DNA from: Planctomycetota bacterium
GTDB lineage: Bacteria; Planctomycetota; Planctomycetia; Planctomycetales; Planctomycetaceae
NCBI GenBank assembly: GCA_003669575.1
Contig: QWOR01000182.1
Coordinates: 1-8,666 of the forward strand
DNA: 8,666 bases
Reading direction: 5' to 3'
The first letter of the stretch is position 1, and each line of letters opens with the position of its first letter. This document shows, one piece after another, positions 1-4,652 of this stretch. The position numbers and the translations under genes were made by a program. The notes beneath the pieces were generated by a model. That model saw only the letters and a list, made by a program, of their open reading frames with translations, searched no databases and was not told the DNA's origin.

Positions 1-33
1 CGGTTCGCATCTTAGCGGACCCGGGCACCGGCA

Positions 34-123
34 TCAGCAGTACGCGGGATCGAACTCGAAATTCGGCCCCTGACTCGGCGAGCCCCAATCCAGCGCCGCG
101 ACCAGCACAGACAGGTCACGCAT
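34..123 (-). CDS. Possible small ORF, 29 aa, unrecognised
   Basis: Seen: an ATG at 121-123 on the minus strand opens a 29-codon frame ending in TGA at 34-36. It lies 39 nt downstream of the repeat-protein gene that stops at 163. The peptide starts MRDLSVLVAALDWG and ends NFEFDPAYC. About three quarters of its codons end in G or C, as in the neighbouring genes. An in-frame TAG lies 14 codons upstream of the ATG, so it is not a read-through tail of that gene in the same frame. No good ribosome binding site is seen: CCAGGA abuts the start with no spacer. I do not recognise the product. It could equally be a chance frame in G+C-rich DNA. Confidence 0.15.
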   Translation of the reverse strand: MRDLSVLVAALDWGSPSQGPNFEFDPAYC

Positions 124-162
124 TCCTGGCTGTGAAAACCAACTTCTGCCAGTGCGATTTCC

Positions 163-1362
163 CTACCGAATTCTGGCCAGAGCCTGCAGCACAAAGGAAG
201 TTCCGTACGTCTGGTGGTAGTCATAGAACGGAAAGTCCCACCATGAGCCGTCTTTCTCCTGCCGCACCAGTAACGTACGGGCCAGATGGGCTTTATACAG
301 AGGGCGTTGCGGCTCGGGCAGCTGCTCGATGCATCGCGCTGCGTAGTAGTGTCCGAAGTAGTAAAAGTACCCAGCCACCTGAAACCAGGCCTCGTGCGGG
401 ACCGGTCGCTTGCGGGCAATGTCGAGCCAGCCGTTCCGGGTGAACAGCCGGTCGAGCCAGTCGGTCAGTACCTGATCGGTGATCGTCGTGTCGCCCCACA
501 GTCGCAATGCGAGATTGCACGCTTGAGATCGCCCCAGGCTGCCACCCGGACGATTGATTCCGACCCGGGGATGCCATTTGAGATACTCGCCGTACAGGTA
601 GCTGTGATCAGGCAGGCGTTGCCGCTGAGTCGCATCAATGGCCCGCTGGACCAGTCTGGCAGGAGGTTGGAAGCCAGCCAGCTTCGCCTCATAGAAGGCG
701 ACCAGTACAGCTGCGTTGACGAAGCTGATGGAGTCACTCGACGGCTGTTTTGCCTCGGCCCTCATGTCGTAGTAGCCCCACCCCCCGTCGACGGACTCAT
801 AGCGGGTCAGCAGGGCGAACTGTTGTTCCAGCAGCGACGTGATCTTCTCACGGCGAACCCCATCCTCGGGCGATCGTTTGAGTAATCGCACCAGAGCCTG
901 GATCGAGTAGCAGTGGGTCCAGATGTTGTAGAGGGCGTCGCCATTGGCCCTGCGTACCCTCGGCAAGTGATCGAACAGATATGCCTCACCGCGATAGATC
1001 GACTGCGCGACATCGGTTCGCTCGCCGCCAGTTTCGATCAACGCCGACAGACTCATGGCTGTAACAGCGACCTTGAAGGCATCGTGCGAGCCTGGCGCCG
1101 GGGCGTAAATATTCAGATCCTTGGTCAGAGTGGCTGTGCCCCAGGATCCGTTCGCCCGCTGTTCGAGTAGCAGGAAATCAATACCCCGTCGGATCGCGTC
1201 ATCGATCTCTGCCGCGGGGACGGCCGGGATTTCCTGAGGCCGTGGAATCTGGATTGCGACGTCTTCCGTGGTTGGCGAGTCCTCTGCCGAGCTGGAGCGT
1301 GGCCAGAGGGCGGCAGAGCAGAGTGCCAGCCAGGCGCGCCGGGTCCAGGTTTCGTTCGACAT
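163..1362 (-). CDS. Exported prenyltransferase/squalene-oxidase-repeat protein with Tat-like signal
   Basis: A 399-residue protein of the alpha/alpha-barrel fold shared by squalene-hopene cyclases and protein prenyltransferases. Residues 7-20 look like a twin-arginine signal (T-R-R-A-W-L followed by a hydrophobic stretch), with a likely cleavage after SSSA at residue 26. Glycine-aromatic QW-like repeats are visible at 71-77 (NGSWGTA), 193-199 (GGWGYYD) and 371-375 (DGSWW); the last leads into a typical repeat-end helix (TSFVLQAL). Residues 329-343 are unusually rich in Tyr and Phe with one His. I see no DxDD catalytic acid motif, and the protein is much shorter than a true squalene-hopene cyclase (over 600 residues), so a cyclase reaction is not claimed. 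The ATG at 1362 is chosen over one 12 codons upstream because GAAGGA sits 6 nt before it and it places RR near the N-terminus. It follows the GNAT gene after 144 nt on the same strand. Role unknown; probably periplasmic. Confidence 0.85.
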   Translation of the reverse strand: MSNETWTRRAWLALCSAALWPRSSSAEDSPTTEDVAIQIPRPQEIPAVPAAEIDDAIRRGIDFLLLEQRANGSWGTATLTKDLNIYAPAPGSHDAFKVAVTAMSLSALIETGGERTDVAQSIYRGEAYLFDHLPRVRRANGDALYNIWTHCYSIQALVRLLKRSPEDGVRREKITSLLEQQFALLTRYESVDGGWGYYDMRAEAKQPSSDSISFVNAAVLVAFYEAKLAGFQPPARLVQRAIDATQRQRLPDHSYLYGEYLKWHPRVGINRPGGSLGRSQACNLALRLWGDTTITDQVLTDWLDRLFTRNGWLDIARKRPVPHEAWFQVAGYFYYFGHYYAARCIEQLPEPQRPLYKAHLARTLLVRQEKDGSWWDFPFYDYHQTYGTSFVLQALARIR

Positions 1363-1368
1363 GTCCGT

Positions 1369-1374
1369 TCCTTC
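1369..1374 (-). promoter_or_regulatory. Ribosome binding site fixing the start at 1362
   Basis: Read on the minus strand this is GAAGGA, 6 nt before the ATG at 1360-1362. It would lie inside the coding region if the upstream ATG at 1398 were used, and it gives a signal peptide of normal length, so it decides the start. Confidence 0.6.
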
Positions 1375-1476
1375 GGCAGTCATCGAGGCGGAGAGCACGC
1401 CTCACTGGCGGTTCTCTCAGATCGTCGAAAACTTGTCGAGGGGAGTTCGCGAACATGACCATTGCCGCTCTCCATC

Positions 1477-1494
1477 GTCGCCTTTCTCGGCGAC
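1477..1494. repeat. Small inverted repeat downstream of the GNAT gene
   Basis: Seen: GTCGCC, a 6-nt spacer, then GGCGAC, a perfect 6-bp stem. It lies 13 nt beyond the stop of the acetyltransferase gene, in the 144-nt gap before the next minus-strand gene. No run of T follows on either strand, so it is not a standard intrinsic terminator. It could be a weak RNA hairpin or chance. Confidence 0.3.
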
Positions 1495-1506
1495 AAGAAG
1501 CGACCG

Positions 1507-2019
1507 TTATGACAGTGCCAGAAATGGAGGGGAGAATTCCACTCGCCCCTGGATACCTTGCAAGGCACCGGGCCGCAGCTCCAATCCCATCCATGCGTCG
1601 TCACCACCGAATCGGGATTCGATCGGCCGGGCCAGCTCTGGCGAGAACCCGAATCTGGGATAAAACTCCGGATGCCCCAGCACCAGGACAATCTGATGAC
1701 CAAGATCTCGGCAGCGTATCAGGCCTTGCTCGACCAGTTGGCTGCCAATGCCGCTATTCTGGTACTCCGGCAGCACCCCCATGGGAGCCAGCAGCAGAGC
1801 GTTGAGAGTTGTGGTTCCCGTGATAATCCCGATCGCACTGAACAGCAGGTGGCCGACCACCAGACCGTCTCGTTCGGCGACCAGTGAGACTTCCACATAC
1901 CCCAGGTCACGGAGAGCTTCGACCAGATTGGCCTCGGCCTCTCCACAGAATGCATCACGGTTCACGCGGCGTATCGCGTCTCGATCTTCGGTCACTTCTG
2001 GACGAATGAAGAGAGCCAT
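1507..2019 (-). CDS. GNAT-family N-acetyltransferase, YhbS-like
   Basis: A complete 170-residue protein of the GNAT superfamily, which moves an acetyl group from acetyl-CoA to an amine. Motif A, the acetyl-CoA pyrophosphate-binding loop, is seen at 82-95 (VLPEYQNSGIGSQL, with the Q-x-S-G-I-G pattern). Residues 113-125 (VLGHPEFYPRFGF) are the conserved motif of the COG3153/YhbS-type subgroup, where a strand and loop close the active site. The N-terminus (MALFIRPEVTEDRDAI) is the usual first strand and helix. No signal peptide or membrane segment, so cytoplasmic. The start ATG at 2017-2019 has only a weak GGAA 6 nt upstream. It begins 30 nt after the stop of the repeat-protein gene at 2050, so the two are probably co-transcribed. 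The substrate cannot be read from sequence. Confidence 0.9.
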   Translation of the reverse strand: MALFIRPEVTEDRDAIRRVNRDAFCGEAEANLVEALRDLGYVEVSLVAERDGLVVGHLLFSAIGIITGTTTLNALLLAPMGVLPEYQNSGIGSQLVEQGLIRCRDLGHQIVLVLGHPEFYPRFGFSPELARPIESRFGGDDAWMGLELRPGALQGIQGRVEFSPPFLALS

Positions 2020-2049
2020 CTCAGATTCCGGTCGACATTCGTATCGCGG

Positions 2050-3177
2050 TTACTTCACTGCAGTCTTCGGCTCGCAGTACTTCAAGGCCATCAGGGCATA
2101 CGAGGTCGCCAGATTCGGGTCACCTTCCATCCAGCGGTCGTTCTTGTTCAGCCAGCTGCCGTTCGCGGCCTGGGTCTGAAAGAGGTGCTCGGCCAGTTCC
2201 TTTCGCCAGTCGTGCTTCGTTCCGTCTGCAGCCTCGAACTGATCAACCTTCATCGCTGAGAGGGCTTTGGCAAATGTCTGGTGGTAATAGTAAACCCCCT
2301 GTTGCCCGAGACCCGGATTTTCCGTCACGGTGTAGTTTTTGCGGATCCAGCTGGTAGCTGCTTTCACACGCGGGTCATCTTCTTTCAGGCCCGCGTAGAT
2401 CATGCTCTTCAGACCGGCGTAAGTCATGCTGGCATAAGACCGCAGTCCTCCCTCAGCAGTGTTGCCAGCCTGCGAGTTTCCGCCGCCAGCTGGGGTGTAG
2501 TAGAAACCACCGTCATTGACTTTGCTGGCAAACTCGGTGGTGTTGTTCTCTGATTCGAGGTTCTGGCATCGGGAGATGAACACCAGAGCCCGCTGCATGG
2601 CCTCGTCCTCGGGAGCCACACCAGAACTCTTAAGGGCTTCCAGGAAGAATGCGGTGTTCGACAGATCGGGCCGCTTGCTGCGTCCGTATCCCTGCCCTCC
2701 ATAGGCGGGCTGCGATGGGTCGGCTCCCTCGGCTTCGTCCCACTGAATTCCACGCAGGAACTCGACAGCCTTTTTCAACAGAGCGTCGTACTGTCCGTTG
2801 GTGTTGGCGGCGCGGAAGGCCAGCAGTGTGATACTGGTCTCATAGTTCTTGTGTCCCGTCTCCGGGTGATAGATCCCCCCATCGGGTTGCACATAAGCGG
2901 TGAGGTGCTTGAGCGCCTTCGTCACGGCGGGGTGATCTGGTTTCACGCCGCCTTCCAGCAGGGCGAATGTGACCAGTCCGGTAATCCCCGGCTGCTTCTC
3001 CGAAGTCCAGCTGCCGTCTGACTGCTGCGAAGCGATCAGGAATTCAGTGGCTTTGGCACGTGCGCTGGCGAGAGACTCGGCGGAGGGGCCGACCGTTTCC
3101 TCGGCCCGGCCCGGCATGGCCAGACCACTCACGACCATCAAACCCAGTATCAAGCTGTGCCAGAAACGGTTGATCAC
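2050..3177 (-). CDS. Exported prenyltransferase/squalene-oxidase-repeat protein
   Basis: A complete 375-residue protein. Residues 1-25 form a Sec-type signal (MINRFWHSLILGLMVVSGLA, then PGRA as a likely cleavage site). The mature part shows at least six glycine-aromatic repeats: SDGSW at 53, PDGGIY at 98, YGGQGYG at 159, NDGGFYY at 221, GQQGVYYY at 291 and ANGSW at 338. Each is followed by a helix rich in Ala and Leu, the pattern of the alpha/alpha barrel in squalene cyclases and prenyltransferase beta subunits. I find no DxDD acid motif and no obvious zinc-site set, and the length is roughly half that of a squalene-hopene cyclase. The start is GTG at 3175-3177, supported by TGAGG 8 nt upstream. 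It has a 344-nt non-coding stretch upstream and the GNAT gene 30 nt downstream. Function unknown; acts outside the cytoplasm by inference. Confidence 0.88.
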   Translation of the reverse strand: MINRFWHSLILGLMVVSGLAMPGRAEETVGPSAESLASARAKATEFLIASQQSDGSWTSEKQPGITGLVTFALLEGGVKPDHPAVTKALKHLTAYVQPDGGIYHPETGHKNYETSITLLAFRAANTNGQYDALLKKAVEFLRGIQWDEAEGADPSQPAYGGQGYGRSKRPDLSNTAFFLEALKSSGVAPEDEAMQRALVFISRCQNLESENNTTEFASKVNDGGFYYTPAGGGNSQAGNTAEGGLRSYASMTYAGLKSMIYAGLKEDDPRVKAATSWIRKNYTVTENPGLGQQGVYYYHQTFAKALSAMKVDQFEAADGTKHDWRKELAEHLFQTQAANGSWLNKNDRWMEGDPNLATSYALMALKYCEPKTAVK

Positions 3178-3521
3178 GATGCGTGCCTCATTGCGAAACA
3201 GAGAGACCGCCCCAGTTCGCGAGGCAGTTTCGTGGACTCAGTTCATCTTGTCAGGCGAACCTGCCCGAGTCGAGCCGAAGAGGAGTACGGTTGTTATCAC
3301 CAGTTGTCCACCGGAACTCAGTGAGAGTTGCAAACCTGATGCCAGTTGAAAGGCAACCGCGTGCTTTCCCGGCGTGGGGGCAGCGGTGCCAATCCCGGCT
3401 GGCCGGATCCTCATCTACACCATACCACGAAACGGGGAGCGTAAGACTATGGGATGCCGCCGAGTCTGCGTTGTGGCGTCGGTTCCATCGTCCGTGGCGG
3501 AATTTCCATCAACTCGACTGA
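3178..3521. other. 344-nt intergenic region upstream of the repeat-protein gene
   Basis: No convincing gene, RNA or terminator was found here. Short frames exist on the plus strand but have no ribosome binding site or recognisable domain. One perfect short palindrome is present at 3395-3406 (CCGGC, TG, GCCGG), expected now and then by chance in this composition. The region follows the dehydrogenase stop and leads into the GTG-started gene at 3177, so it probably holds that gene's promoter and leader, but no -35/-10 pair stands out. Confidence 0.4.
3186..3190 (-). promoter_or_regulatory. Ribosome binding site for the GTG start at 3177
   Basis: On the minus strand this reads TGAGG, 8 nt before the GTG at 3175-3177. 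It supports GTG as the real start, and the resulting protein begins directly with a normal signal peptide. Confidence 0.5.
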
Positions 3522-4478
3522 CTACAGCCCGTTGACGATATTCGGCATCCGTTCACCGCGAAGGGCCATGGCTGCCTGCAGGGCCACCGTCTCCCGCAGC
3601 TTGTGGACCGCTGGTCCGCTCACCGAGGCGACATGCGACGCCACGATGACGTTGCTCATGCTGAGGATCGGATGCCCGGTTGGAATTGGCTCGGGATTGA
3701 ACACGTCGAGAGCAGCTCCGCCGAGGTGGCCGCTCTGCAAGGCAGAGGTCAACGCGTTTGGGTCAACAATGTCACCGCGAGCGACGTTGACCAGCAACGC
3801 CCCTTTTCGCATCTGTTTGAACTGGTCGCTACCGATCAGACCACGAGTCTTGGCGTTCGACGGGCAATGCAGTGTCAGGATGTCTGACTTTGCCAGCACG
3901 GTGGCCAGGTCAGCGGCAGTGGCTCCCGCAGCTTCGATGTCCTTGGCTGCGACCACTGGGTCGAACACGATCACCTTGGCCTTGAAAGCCCGCAGACGTG
4001 CGACGACTTCGCGACCAATGCGGCCAAACCCGACGACACCCACGACTCGATCTCGCAACGGGCACATCTCATCGAATGGCGTTGCCAAGCCCCATTTGCC
4101 CGCTCGCAATGAAACACAGTTGGAGACCACCTGTCGGGTCAGGCCCAGCATGAAGGCCAGCGTGTGGTCAGCCACTTCATCGATGCAGTAGTCGGGCACG
4201 TTTGCGACGGGAATTCCTTTGGCTTTGGCTGCATCGAGGTCGATGTTGTCGACGCCGATACCGTACCGCACGATGGCCTTGGCCTTGCTCATCGCGCCGA
4301 TCACCTCCGCAGTCAAGGAGGCGAACTGCGTAATCACGACATCGGCATCGACCACCACCGGGAGCAGCTGCTCTCGTGTCCGGTATTGGCCGGAGACAAA
4401 CTCAGCGCCGGTGGGACGCAGAATTGCTTCCTCCACTTCAAGATTCGGGAAGGTGAAATCAGTGACGAGAGCTTTCAT
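3522..4478 (-). CDS. D-2-hydroxyacid dehydrogenase, C-terminal-binding-protein (CtBP) type
   Basis: A complete 318-residue NAD-dependent dehydrogenase of the D-isomer-specific 2-hydroxyacid family, closest by eye to the CtBP/phosphoglycerate-dehydrogenase branch. It would interconvert a 2-hydroxyacid and a 2-oxoacid in the cytoplasm. The Rossmann motif GFGRIG is at 150-155, with Asp173 at the end of the next strand, which favours NAD over NADP. The catalytic set is intact: Arg234 (NVARGDIVD), Glu263 (NPEP) and His282 (SHVAS). RYGIGVDNID at 71-80 and HCPSN at 204-208 are also typical. There is no C-terminal ACT domain, so it is not a standard serine-regulated SerA; the substrate is open. The ATG at 4476-4478 is preferred to a TTG eight codons upstream: it has GGAAG 6 nt before it and starts MKALVTDF, the usual first strand. 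It is divergent from the large PSCyt1 gene and 344 nt upstream of the next minus-strand gene. Confidence 0.9.
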   Translation of the reverse strand: MKALVTDFTFPNLEVEEAILRPTGAEFVSGQYRTREQLLPVVVDADVVITQFASLTAEVIGAMSKAKAIVRYGIGVDNIDLDAAKAKGIPVANVPDYCIDEVADHTLAFMLGLTRQVVSNCVSLRAGKWGLATPFDEMCPLRDRVVGVVGFGRIGREVVARLRAFKAKVIVFDPVVAAKDIEAAGATAADLATVLAKSDILTLHCPSNAKTRGLIGSDQFKQMRKGALLVNVARGDIVDPNALTSALQSGHLGGAALDVFNPEPIPTGHPILSMSNVIVASHVASVSGPAVHKLRETVALQAAMALRGERMPNIVNGL

Positions 4479-4484
4479 GAGCGG

Positions 4485-4489
4485 CTTCC
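4485..4489 (-). promoter_or_regulatory. Ribosome binding site fixing the dehydrogenase start
   Basis: On the minus strand this reads GGAAG, 6 nt before the ATG at 4476-4478. It would be inside the coding region if the TTG at 4500-4502 were the start, so it favours the ATG. Confidence 0.5.
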
Positions 4490-4514
4490 GGGAGTGAGTC
4501 AACGGCCAGGGGTT

Positions 4515-4537
4515 GGTAGAATGAAATGTATCCTACC
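4515..4537. repeat. Short inverted repeat in the divergent intergenic region
   Basis: Seen: GGTAG at 4515-4519 and CTACC at 4533-4537, separated by 13 nt of A+T-rich sequence in an otherwise G+C-rich region. It lies between the divergent dehydrogenase and PSCyt1 genes, where an operator or promoter would be expected. TAGAAT on the plus strand and TAGGAT on the minus strand resemble -10 elements, but neither has a good -35 partner at the right distance. A role is only inferred. Confidence 0.25.
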
Positions 4538-4652
4538 TCCCTCGCAGCTCTGTTGACCAGAACGCCGCGACTACCGCCCCGCCACTGGAAACGGTTGGCC
4601 TGTCGGGATGGTCCGGACCCGCCGCGAGACCGTCCAGGAAGTCGTACACACC

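Noticed and set aside
1477..1494. Hairpin after the acetyltransferase as an intrinsic terminator
   Set aside because: The stem is only 6 bp and no T-run follows on either strand.
163..3177. Calling the two repeat proteins squalene-hopene cyclases
   Set aside because: They are far too short, appear exported, and lack the DxDD motif.
3454..4191. A 245-codon plus-strand open frame across the dehydrogenase gene
   Set aside because: It lies almost entirely opposite the dehydrogenase, whose motifs are clear. Its translation has no domain and the composition of an antisense frame in G+C-rich DNA.
3522..4478. Naming the dehydrogenase serA
   Set aside because: No ACT domain and a closer resemblance to the CtBP-type branch; the substrate cannot be deduced.
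4500..4502. TTG as start of the dehydrogenase
   Set aside because: The ATG eight codons later has GGAAG at 6-nt spacing and gives the standard N-terminus of the family.
4500..4560. A defined sigma-70 promoter for either divergent gene
   Set aside because: TAGAAT and TAGGAT resemble -10 boxes but no acceptable -35 hexamer is found 16-18 nt upstream.
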